A DNA stretch of 64,000 nucleotides from an uncultured Acetobacteroides sp. (GTDB lineage: Bacteria; Bacteroidota; Bacteroidia; Bacteroidales; ZOR0009), in NCBI RefSeq assembly GCF_963678165.1, contig NZ_OY782755.1:682001-746000 (forward strand). The letters are read 5' to 3'. Shown here in pieces: positions 26,860-34,396 of the stretch. The notes under the pieces are model-generated. The model had not been told where the DNA came from. It ran no database searches and worked only from the letters and a program-made list of their open reading frames with translations. How positions within the stretch are numbered: the first letter of the stretch is position 1; every line of letters begins with the position of its first letter. The translations under genes were made by a program, and so were the position numbers.

Positions 26860-27840
26860 CTACAACCTCTCGATCTCAACCATTACCATCGAAATCTCCT
26901 TAGGGTTTACGTATACGGTAAGCACACATGCTTTAAATCCAATTTTCTCCACCACAATCCTGTAGGTCCCCGACTTTATATCCCGAATATTTATCTCGCC
27001 ATTGCTGTTGCTCAACTTATCGTACACCAGCATCTCCTGTTGTGCCGTTTGGGTATTCAGCGATTTTACCGAAGCATTTTTTCTAACCTTTACGACCCTT
27101 GTGGAGTACAACTTTATCGAAGCATTAGCAAGCGGTAGCCCCTCGTACAACACCGTTCCGCTTATGCTAGATTGCTGTTTCTTCGATGTAAACAGCTTTA
27201 CGTCAAAATAGTCGTGGAAAAGTTTAGGCATTAGCAGCTTGTTTACCTCAATTTTTCGGTTAAGTTGCTTCAGCCGAGCCTGTATCCCCATCTCCATCTC
27301 GCTTTTTTGTGCACGTATCTCCGCGTAGGTAAAGTTCGTAGCCGAAAGCTCCCTGCGGATGCTCGATATTCTTGCAAGAGCTACATCTAGCATGTCTATA
27401 CGATCTTCCGTATAGCCGTACCCTAGCAGCGTCGTTCGCTGCTTTTGCAGATCAGCGTTAATAATCTCGGACTCCTCCAGCAGCTTCGCATCTTTTAGCC
27501 GGTTTAGCCTAGTTTTTATCCGTAAACTTTTCTGATTTGCCTCATCTTCCAACTTTATGGAGTGCAGCATTAGGTTTCCCTCAAACGCAAGCGTTCCCAG
27601 CTGGTCCATGTACGCCTTGTTTGCTCTTCTTTTCTCCTCAAGCTCTTTCCTAATCTGCGCAATTCTCATATTTATCGCCGCTCTACGGTCGATATCTTTA
27701 AGAATATTCTCGGCGATAAGCGTCGTATCTGCAAGCTTTGCTGCTTCTGCCGAGTTAATAACAATGCTACACTTGGTTTCAATTCCATTTTTGGTGGTTT
27801 CCTGTAGTGGCTTCATGTTTCTTTTCATTAGTAGACTCAA
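26860..27840 (-). CDS. Coiled-coil protein with a C-terminal carboxypeptidase-regulatory-like domain (unknown function)
   Basis: This 326-residue protein has no signal peptide or membrane segment. Residues 40-210 are a long charged helical region with coiled-coil character (MRIAQIRKELEEKRRANKAY, LRIKTRLNRLKDAKLLEESE, LQKQRTTLLGYGYTEDRIDM). Residues 228-320 look like a carboxypeptidase-regulatory beta-sandwich (ISGTVLYEGLPLANASIKLY, then GTYRIVVEKIGFKACVLTVY). That fold is usually extracytoplasmic in this phylum, so its presence in a protein without a signal is odd. A frameshifted relative lies at 52733-53112. Both genes have a 21-bp-period array directly upstream (28040-28281 here). I do not recognise a named family. 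Methionines at residues 5 and 9 are alternative starts. Confidence 0.8.
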   Translation of the reverse strand: MSLLMKRNMKPLQETTKNGIETKCSIVINSAEAAKLADTTLIAENILKDIDRRAAINMRIAQIRKELEEKRRANKAYMDQLGTLAFEGNLMLHSIKLEDEANQKSLRIKTRLNRLKDAKLLEESEIINADLQKQRTTLLGYGYTEDRIDMLDVALARISSIRRELSATNFTYAEIRAQKSEMEMGIQARLKQLNRKIEVNKLLMPKLFHDYFDVKLFTSKKQQSSISGTVLYEGLPLANASIKLYSTRVVKVRKNASVKSLNTQTAQQEMLVYDKLSNSNGEINIRDIKSGTYRIVVEKIGFKACVLTVYVNPKEISMVMVEIERL

Positions 27841-28039
27841 TTTACGAACAGGGTCGCTCAGAATTCAAGTAAATTCATTCATTTTTATGCTATTTTAAAA
27901 AATAAATCTTCGAGCCATCTCAAAACATGCGAGCAACATTAAGCTTCCATTCAAAAAGCTACCAGATTATGCCTTCAACAAGCAATTTCGCCCAACTTAT
28001 TTGACAGAACCTATTGCTTTGTTGTAGGTATCCAATACT

Positions 28040-28281
28040 TGCAACCTCAAAACCCATTTATTGTAATCCCCGAATTGGGCAATGTAGCAGTTGGAATCAC
28101 ACATTGTAATTATCGAACTAGCCAATGTAATCGTTGAAATCATGCGATGTAATTATCGAATCGATAATTGTAATCGATGGAACACTCAATTGTAATTGCA
28201 GAAATAGCCAATGTAATCATTGGAGCTATCTAATGTAACCATTGGAATTACCCGTTGTAATTATAGGAATTATACATTGTA
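28040..28281. repeat. Array B: 11-12 degenerate units with a 21-22 bp period
   Basis: A core ATTGTAATYRT recurs, with TGTA at 28062, 28083, 28105, 28126, 28148, 28169, 28191, 28212, 28234, 28256 and 28278, and a likely further unit (TGCA) at 28040. Steps alternate 21 and 22 and then stay at 22, averaging 21.6. The second half of each unit often reads GGAATTA or GAAAT. It lies about 200 bp upstream of the coiled-coil gene (minus) and 440 bp upstream of prfB (plus). The 1-bp steps exclude a coding repeat. Confidence 0.85.
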
Positions 28282-28311
28282 ATGGCAGAAAAACTATGGA
28301 TTTTGCTTTGT

Positions 28312-28410
28312 CGATTATATGCTGATGATAAAACGATTATTGGATTAACGACTTACCAATGGCGAACAAAATTGTTTCTTTTGGGCCTTCAAAAAGAAAG
28401 GGAAAAATAG
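28312..28410 (+). repeat. Dispersed element, copy 4 (internally deleted)
   Basis: Only the ends of the element are present. A degraded left end (AAAACGATTATTGGA, then ACCAATGGCGAACA) is joined to the right-end hairpin region (TTTCTTTTGGGCCTTCAAAAAG). About 250 internal bases are missing compared with the copies at 23700 and 43496. Confidence 0.55.
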
Positions 28411-28719
28411 AGGCCTCTCCAAACTAACAGCAGCGACTATCTTAATTGAAATGTGAAATGTTCATTGGGTTGTTTTTTTATAGCAAGATTTCTACATAAC
28501 CTATATCCCTCGTAACCTTAATCCTCCGCATTTCCTACATTTTCTTCCATCTCATAGGCGTTTCTGTTGGCATTATCGCTCAATGCGCTATCCTCCAATA
28601 CCGATTCCCTTCATTTTATCCTCATATTGTCGCCTTAACTGACCAACTGCTGCCTTTAAACCCGAAAAGTAAGCGGCATCAACAAATTTTGTACATTTGT
28701 TCCAAAGCATTTTACATTA
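28411..28719. other. Upstream region of prfB
   Basis: No gene is seen. A TACATTTG box at 28692-28699 fits the Bacteroidota -7 consensus and lies about 20 bases before the prfB ATG. No matching -33 element was found. Confidence 0.35.
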
Positions 28720-29812
28720 ATGGTAACACAAGAACAGCTAAAGGATATTGTAAGGCGCGAGCAAGCGCTGAGGAGGCATCTTTGACATCGAAAATCGCTT
28801 AATACGGCTCGAAGAGGAGGAGGAAAAATCGCACGATCCCAACTTCTGGGACGATCCTAAAAAGGCCGAAGAGCAGCTTAAGAAGATTGCAGAGATAAAA
28901 AGCTGGATAACCTCGTACAACGAGGTCAAGAAATCGATAGAAGACCTTCAGGTTATCTTCGATTTTGCCAAAGAAGGCGAAGCAACCGAGGAGGATGTTA
29001 ACGAGCAGCATCGGCAAACCCTCGATTTAGTCGAAGATTTGGAGATGCGCAACATGCTTCGCAACGAGGAGGATAAGCTTGGCGCCATAATGAAGATCAA
29101 TTCCGGCGCAGGTGGAACCGAAAGTCTCGATTGGGCGCAGATGCTCATGCGCATGTACGTCCGTTGGGGCGAACGAAACAGCATGCAGGTTCACATTATC
29201 GACATACAAGATGGCGAGGAAGCAGGAATTAAAAGCGTAACGCTCGAGTTTACCGGTACATTTGCCTATGGATTCCTGAAAAGCGAGAACGGCGTGCATC
29301 GTTTAGTCCGAATTTCGCCCTTTAATGCGCAGGGCAAGCGCCAAACCACCTTTGCCTCCGTATTTGTATCGCCCGCAATCGACGATACCATCGAAATCAA
29401 CATCAATCCTGCCGACTTGGAGTGGGATACCTACCGTTCGAGCGGTGCAGGTGGGCAAAATGTAAATAAGGTTGAAACGGGGGTTCGTGTGCGCCACATT
29501 CCTACCGGAATTGTGGTGGAGAATACCGAGAGCCGCTCGCAGTTTCAGAATAAGGAGAACGCCATGCGTATCCTAAAGTCGCACCTTTACGAACTGGAGC
29601 TCCGTAAGCGCATGGAAGTTCAGGCTGAAATCGAGGGAAAGAAGAAAAAGATCGAGTGGGGTTCACAAATTCGCAGCTACGTTCTTCATCCCTACAAGAT
29701 GGTGAAGGATTTGCGTACCGATCACGAGACCTCGAACGTAAATGCCGTGCTCGATGGCGACATTAACGAGTTCACAAAGGCATACCTTATGCAGTTTGGC
29801 GCCGAAGAATAA
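28720..29812 (+). CDS. prfB: Peptide chain release factor 2, expressed by programmed +1 frameshift
   Basis: The ATG at 28720 opens a 21-codon frame ending in CTT TGA C at 28780-28786, preceded by AGGAGG at 28771-28776. This is the textbook autoregulatory frameshift site of RF2. Shifting +1 at CTT (next codon GAC at 28784) continues in the frame that runs to 29812 and gives about 363 residues, the usual RF2 length. The shifted frame carries the catalytic GGQ loop in YRSSGAGGQNVNKVETGVR and an SPF-type anticodon tripeptide in RISPFNAQGKRQTTFASV. RF2 releases peptides at UGA and UAA. Low RF2 slows reading of the in-frame UGA and favours the shift, so the protein controls its own level. The arsC-like gene follows after 17 bases. 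Confidence 0.96.
28771..28786 (+). promoter_or_regulatory. RF2 programmed +1 frameshift site
   Basis: An internal Shine-Dalgarno-like AGGAGG is followed three bases later by CTTTGAC, where the slippery CTT codon sits before the in-frame TGA. It matches the well-described prfB recoding signal. It is notable that it keeps a strong SD-like element in a genome where start codons mostly lack one. Confidence 0.95.
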
Positions 29813-29829
29813 TCATCAACTTACGAGGC

Positions 29830-30171
29830 ATGAAAATATATCACAATCCACGATGTGCAAAGAGTAGGTTAGGGCTAGAATACCTTAAGAAAAAGAATGT
29901 AGAATTCGAAGTCTACGATTATCTAAAGAATGGTCTTACCCGAGATGATATGAAGGAGATCCTGCTGAAGACGAATCTTAAGCCAATCGATCTAGTTCGC
30001 ACCCAAGAAGAATATTTCAAAAAGGAGCTCAAAGGAAAGAACTTCACCGATGACGAATGGGTTAAGATAATTCTGGAGAATCCAAAACTGCTCAAGCGAC
30101 CCATTGTGGTAGATCGCCTAAAGGCGGTTGTTGCCATCCCTGCCGATAATATAGACTTGCTGATAAGATAG
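29830..30171 (+). CDS. arsC: ArsC/Spx-family reductase-like protein
   Basis: This 113-residue thioredoxin-fold protein has the motif HNPRCAKSR with the reactive cysteine at residue 9, LVRTQEEYFKK in the middle and LLKRPIVVDRLKAVVA near the end. This matches the glutaredoxin-dependent arsenate reductase (ArsC/YffB/Spx) family. The arginines equivalent to those that bind arsenate appear to be kept (Arg in LVRT, and in KRPIV). No ars transporter or ArsR regulator is nearby, so a general redox role is as likely as arsenate reduction. It lies 17 bases after prfB and probably shares its transcript. Confidence 0.85.
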   Translation: MKIYHNPRCAKSRLGLEYLKKKNVEFEVYDYLKNGLTRDDMKEILLKTNLKPIDLVRTQEEYFKKELKGKNFTDDEWVKIILENPKLLKRPIVVDRLKAVVAIPADNIDLLIR

Positions 30172-30172
30172 T

Positions 30173-30210
30173 AAAAGAAATGGGTCGGAAATCTCCGACC
30201 CATTTCTTTT
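30173..30210. terminator. Bidirectional terminator between arsC-like and S41 protease genes
   Basis: A 17-bp perfect stem (AAAAGAAATGGGTCGGA and its complement around a short AATC-type loop) separates the convergent genes. A/T runs on both sides allow it to stop transcription from either direction. Confidence 0.9.
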
Positions 30211-30230
30211 ATTTCTAGTAGGTAGAATCT

Positions 30231-31685
30231 CTACTTTAGATGTTTTCTAAAGTCGATCATGCCCTTAAACTGGCGGTCAATCACTTTGTCGTGCATATTT
30301 CTAGCCGATTTTATTGTTGCTTTAAACGAACCGTTTGCAATATGGTAAAGTGCCTGACCTAGACGTTCGTCGTTTGCATCGCCCCATCCAACTTTTGGAG
30401 TATCGTAAGCCTTTATTCCTGGATATGTCGCTGTACCAGGTGTCATTCCTGCATAGTACCCTCCCTCATCTTTCGAGTTTATCGATTCAAACGATACTGC
30501 ATACAAATCGTATCCCTCTTTAGTCGTGGTTTGTTTCTCTGTATAACCTATAGGTGTTGCCCAAAAGCCGCAAGGCTTTCCGTAAGTTGTTGTCCCAATT
30601 AGGAAAAGTTTGCCGGGAAAGTATGGGCGTAGGTTGTTGATGAGTAGTTCTGATGCAGACGCAGTACTTCCGCTCACTATAAAGTAGAGAGATTCCGGTT
30701 GGAAAGAGTTTGTTTTCTCGAAGGTTGAAATTAGTGATGATGGATTATACTTCGACTGATATTGCGAATTCATCTTGTACTTGTACATAACCTGTCCGTT
30801 CGCCGAAGCTGGTGCAAGCAATTCGCAAAACTTCTCACAGGTTGCTACAGATCCTCCTCCGTTGTATCGAAGATCAACTATAACGCTATTTACACCTGCG
30901 GCTTCGAATTTCGAAATAACGGTATTCAGTTCAGCAACCGCTGGTTCCCCTAAAAACTGGTTGAATACAACATAGCCAATTTTTTTTGTCCCTGCTTCCA
31001 TTATTTTGTCGAACAGAACGCTGTTGATTGTATACGATCCTGCAGTTAATGAGGCATCGATCTGCGATCCATCAGTCTTTTTAAAGGTAAATTTAGCCGA
31101 TTGCGAATTGAATAGCGCGTTTACCACCGTAATATAACCGCTCGATTTAGAATCAAGATAGCCATCAGATGTTACGCCAGGATGAACATCGGTACTTCCA
31201 TTAATGCCCACCAATTCGTACGAACGCTGTACACCTGCTTTTCCTGCTGGCGAGTTAGCGTAGACATAGGTAACGAAGAAGGAAACCTCTTTGGAACTAT
31301 TTACGTCGGCAATAATCATAAATCCGTAATCACCGCTTGCCGTACCTCCGTTAATTTCACCGCTTAGGTTTCCTATTTTATCAAGAAAACTGTATCTATC
31401 AATTGCACTATTAGTTGTTGGATCAATTTTTAGCCCAATTAAGTATTTGAGCGCATCTTCGGGGGAGGCGTATTTTGTAGGATCAAAGGTTGCAGGAAGA
31501 GCATCATTCCAAAGATAGATTTCCTTCATGTTTTTGTTGATCTCGTTCGACCATTTCTGCTCTTTAGTTAGTTCTGTAGGCTTCGGAGTAGGTTGCGGAT
31601 CATCTTTTTTACTACATGATTGAACGGAAAGTCCGAAAAATACTATAAAGCCTAGATAGGCGAGTAGTGTTAACCCTTTTCTCAT
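30231..31685 (-). CDS. S41 family C-terminal-processing-type peptidase, lipoprotein
   Basis: I choose the ATG at 31685 (484 residues) because it starts a clean lipoprotein signal: MRKGLTLLAYLGFIVFFGLS followed by VQSCSKKDD. An upstream in-frame ATG at 31712 would add nine polar residues. A PDZ-like region (about 90-190, with SPAGKAGVQRSYELVGINGS) precedes the S41 core with YVVFNQFLG and VIVDLRYNGGG. The catalytic serine is in STASASELL at residue 345 of this start. It would cleave proteins near their C termini in the periplasm or at the outer membrane. It converges on the arsC-like gene with a shared terminator. Confidence 0.9.
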   Translation of the reverse strand: MRKGLTLLAYLGFIVFFGLSVQSCSKKDDPQPTPKPTELTKEQKWSNEINKNMKEIYLWNDALPATFDPTKYASPEDALKYLIGLKIDPTTNSAIDRYSFLDKIGNLSGEINGGTASGDYGFMIIADVNSSKEVSFFVTYVYANSPAGKAGVQRSYELVGINGSTDVHPGVTSDGYLDSKSSGYITVVNALFNSQSAKFTFKKTDGSQIDASLTAGSYTINSVLFDKIMEAGTKKIGYVVFNQFLGEPAVAELNTVISKFEAAGVNSVIVDLRYNGGGSVATCEKFCELLAPASANGQVMYKYKMNSQYQSKYNPSSLISTFEKTNSFQPESLYFIVSGSTASASELLINNLRPYFPGKLFLIGTTTYGKPCGFWATPIGYTEKQTTTKEGYDLYAVSFESINSKDEGGYYAGMTPGTATYPGIKAYDTPKVGWGDANDERLGQALYHIANGSFKATIKSARNMHDKVIDRQFKGMIDFRKHLK

Positions 31686-31830
31686 ATTATTTGATTTTTT
31701 ATTGTGGCACAATATAGCAATTTTCTTTTCTCGGTGAAATATACTTGAATAAATACTAAATACTGTTATGGGTATATTCTAGTGTTCAAACGCTATTGCA
31801 GCTAATTACTCTTACTCTATCATTTTAGCG

Positions 31831-31861
31831 TTGTAATAGTTTACAAACCGCGGTAGTTTTG
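31831..31861 (+). promoter_or_regulatory. Probable promoter of the PQQ-propeller gene
   Basis: TTG at 31831-31833 and TAGTTTTG at 31854-31861 are separated by 20 bp, which fits the Bacteroidota -33/-7 pattern. They lie about 25 bases before the ATG at 31887. Confidence 0.5.
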
Positions 31862-31886
31862 CCATTACAAACCTGTCAACACTAAA

Positions 31887-34289
31887 ATGAATAAATATAA
31901 AGTTGCACTTGCAATCCCTTTTACCCTTGCATCTTTGGCTTTGTCAGCACAAACATATACTGGTAAAGTCTTTTCTGTTCAGACTTCAAAAAAAGGCGTT
32001 TCGAAAGAGGTCCCACTTTCGGAGGTCGTTGTTACCGATGGAGTATCTGTAACTTCAACTCGATCCGATGGAACGTTTGAATTGGAATCTTTACCTAAGT
32101 CTAGGCCATCATACATCGCAATTACTACACCTGATGAATATTCTACTGCAATCTTCTATCAGCCTGTTAGCGGTAAAGCCCAGCCGTACCAGTTTCAGTT
32201 GAACAAAATAGTAGAAAAGAAGGGGCATTCTGCCAAATTTATAATGATTAACGATATCTCTCAAGCACAGAACGAGCGATGGCTGTCAAGCCTAAAGCAG
32301 CAGACGTTTTATTTTGGCGTTTCTTTCGTTGTGAGCACTGGAAAGAGCGTTGGTGAGCTCGATTTGGAGAAAGAACTAGGCTTGCCAGTTTACCATGCAG
32401 CTTATGGGAATAGTAAAGACGATGGATTTCCCAACAACTATTCGTTTATTAGAGGAGGAGTTCATTTTGTTGTGCTATCAGGTCCTTCCGATAGTATGCA
32501 GCATCCTATACATTGGCTGAAGAACATGCTTGTTGGTGTTGGTAGATCGTATCCTACAATACTAATTACAAGTTCTGCTATTGTAAAGCATAACGAGGAA
32601 TCCCTTTCTGCAAATGGCGATACGCTCTCGCTAAACGATTTCAACGTAAAGGCAATAGTCGATGGCGGCAAGAATATTAACCTATATGATTATACCGGGA
32701 AACTTACCACATCAACAATCTGTACTGCACCGCTTACATCTGGTGGCGAAGATCATTCTCCTGCCGGTTTCCGATTGGTGTCGGTAACGGATAAAGGTAT
32801 TATTACTACCGAAACTATTTTGTCGAACGTTCCTAATAGTGCAACCATCGTTTCTCCTGGCGATACTGCTTACGTGGAGGATAATAAGATTCGTTTCTAC
32901 GCGAATGTTAGCAGTTCTCAGTCTCCAATTAAGCGCGTTCGAATTGGAATCTCGCGAGATACCATGGCGTATAAGTGGAGCGAACTAAATAACGTTTCGC
33001 CATGGACATGGAGCGGGTTTTACGTACTTACACCTGCCGATACTGCCTCTCGTTATTCTGTTAAGCTTGAATCTTTCACCGAAAGCGGGCAGATGATGGT
33101 TGCAGAAAAGAATATTTCGTTGGTATTACGGAAAGATTCTACAGTTCTGTCGAAAGGTTTGTGGGGTAATTTAGGAGGAAATGCTGGGCATGATGCGAAT
33201 ATTCTTATTCCGTTTACAGGAAAACTTTGTCATCAGTGGACTGCAAGTCCTCAAGGGGCAACGTTGTTCTCGTCTCCTATGGTAGTCGATTCTGTTGTTG
33301 TAACACCTTTGGCTAATGATCTAGCATTTAACAAGTCGGAATTAACCGCATTACATGTAAAGACAGGTAAAAGCCTTTGGCATTTCTTCCCTAAGGGGGC
33401 GGTGAAAAATACCTTTATTATTGATGGTAAGAATGTAGTTGCTACCGATATATTGGGTAATGTTTATGCTATTGATGTAAATACAGGTCTACCCACTTGG
33501 GAAACATCTCTAGGTAACTATAAAGATTACGACTATGTAGGAAGTTCGTTTGCCGATAGCCTCTACTTTACGGGAAATACTGATCGTATTGCTGCGCTGA
33601 GGCTCTCCGATGGTTCTGTAGTTTGGACCTTAGGTGCTGATGTGATATACAATGGTTGCGAATCCACTTTAACGGTCGGAGATGGAGTACTTCTTGCTCA
33701 AAATCGTAAAGGTGGCTTATTGGGTATTGATATCCGTACTGGAAAAATTGCGTGGAGCACATCAAGCATAGGCTTTTCTTCGAGTAGTATCTCGTCATCA
33801 TTTAGCAACGGCGTTTTCCATGTTGTTTCGGGGAACAAATATTATGCGATTGATTCAAAAAATGGAGTTGTAACAAATACTGCAACGCTTCCTTCTGCGA
33901 TAAGCACTAAGTCAATTCCGCTTATATCCGACAATTTGCTAATCTACGGTAGCGTTAATAATGGCTTGGTTGCTTACGATTTGCAGAATAGCAGGCAGCA
34001 GTGGAGTGTTGAAGTTGGAGCAGCACTGGTGAATACGCTTCCTGGAGTTCACGAACATCAAAAAACTGTTGAAACCTCGCCGGTAAGAATTGGCAGCTAT
34101 GTGGTGTTTGGCGCTTCTGATGGTTACTTATACGTGGCAAACATTTCCAATGGGGCTGTAGAGCAAAAGATTAATCTTGGAGCACCTGTTCTTTCTTCGA
34201 TTGCTGTTGTTGGCGATATGCTTTTTGTAACTGATCTTTCGGGTAACCTCTCTGCATTCAAACTTTCTCTCGGAAAGCAAATACATTAA
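31887..34289 (+). CDS. Exported protein: degenerate metallophosphoesterase-like half plus PQQ-type beta-propeller
   Basis: This 800-residue protein has a signal peptide ending ALSAQ near residue 22. Residues 23-110 form a beta-sandwich (SEVVVTDGVSVTSTRSDGTF) as in the N-terminal domain of exported calcineurin-like phosphoesterases. Residues 115-290 follow the order of a phosphoesterase domain, but the metal-binding motifs are not conserved: where GNHD/E is expected the sequence is YGNSKDDG, and FIMINDISQ replaces the usual D-x-H. Residues 440-795 hold repeats of the PQQ-propeller type such as LTALHVKTGKSLWHF, NVYAIDVNTGLPTWE and LLGIDIRTGKIAWS. It may bind a ligand or assemble outer-membrane proteins (BamB-like propeller), but no function is proven. 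It ends 107 bases before dsbD. Confidence 0.75.
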   Translation: MNKYKVALAIPFTLASLALSAQTYTGKVFSVQTSKKGVSKEVPLSEVVVTDGVSVTSTRSDGTFELESLPKSRPSYIAITTPDEYSTAIFYQPVSGKAQPYQFQLNKIVEKKGHSAKFIMINDISQAQNERWLSSLKQQTFYFGVSFVVSTGKSVGELDLEKELGLPVYHAAYGNSKDDGFPNNYSFIRGGVHFVVLSGPSDSMQHPIHWLKNMLVGVGRSYPTILITSSAIVKHNEESLSANGDTLSLNDFNVKAIVDGGKNINLYDYTGKLTTSTICTAPLTSGGEDHSPAGFRLVSVTDKGIITTETILSNVPNSATIVSPGDTAYVEDNKIRFYANVSSSQSPIKRVRIGISRDTMAYKWSELNNVSPWTWSGFYVLTPADTASRYSVKLESFTESGQMMVAEKNISLVLRKDSTVLSKGLWGNLGGNAGHDANILIPFTGKLCHQWTASPQGATLFSSPMVVDSVVVTPLANDLAFNKSELTALHVKTGKSLWHFFPKGAVKNTFIIDGKNVVATDILGNVYAIDVNTGLPTWETSLGNYKDYDYVGSSFADSLYFTGNTDRIAALRLSDGSVVWTLGADVIYNGCESTLTVGDGVLLAQNRKGGLLGIDIRTGKIAWSTSSIGFSSSSISSSFSNGVFHVVSGNKYYAIDSKNGVVTNTATLPSAISTKSIPLISDNLLIYGSVNNGLVAYDLQNSRQQWSVEVGAALVNTLPGVHEHQKTVETSPVRIGSYVVFGASDGYLYVANISNGAVEQKINLGAPVLSSIAVVGDMLFVTDLSGNLSAFKLSLGKQIH

Positions 34290-34396
34290 AATAAGCGAAT
34301 ACTTCTGGTAATTATTTACTAAAATCGCAAGTTCGTGCGGGCAACTGCGACAAATAGTAAGACCAGTTAGGAATTTTAATAAATAATAATCACATA

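Noticed and set aside
28783..28785. In-frame TGA in prfB as a pseudogene signal
   Set aside because: It is the known programmed frameshift site with an SD-like element before it; the shifted frame is complete.
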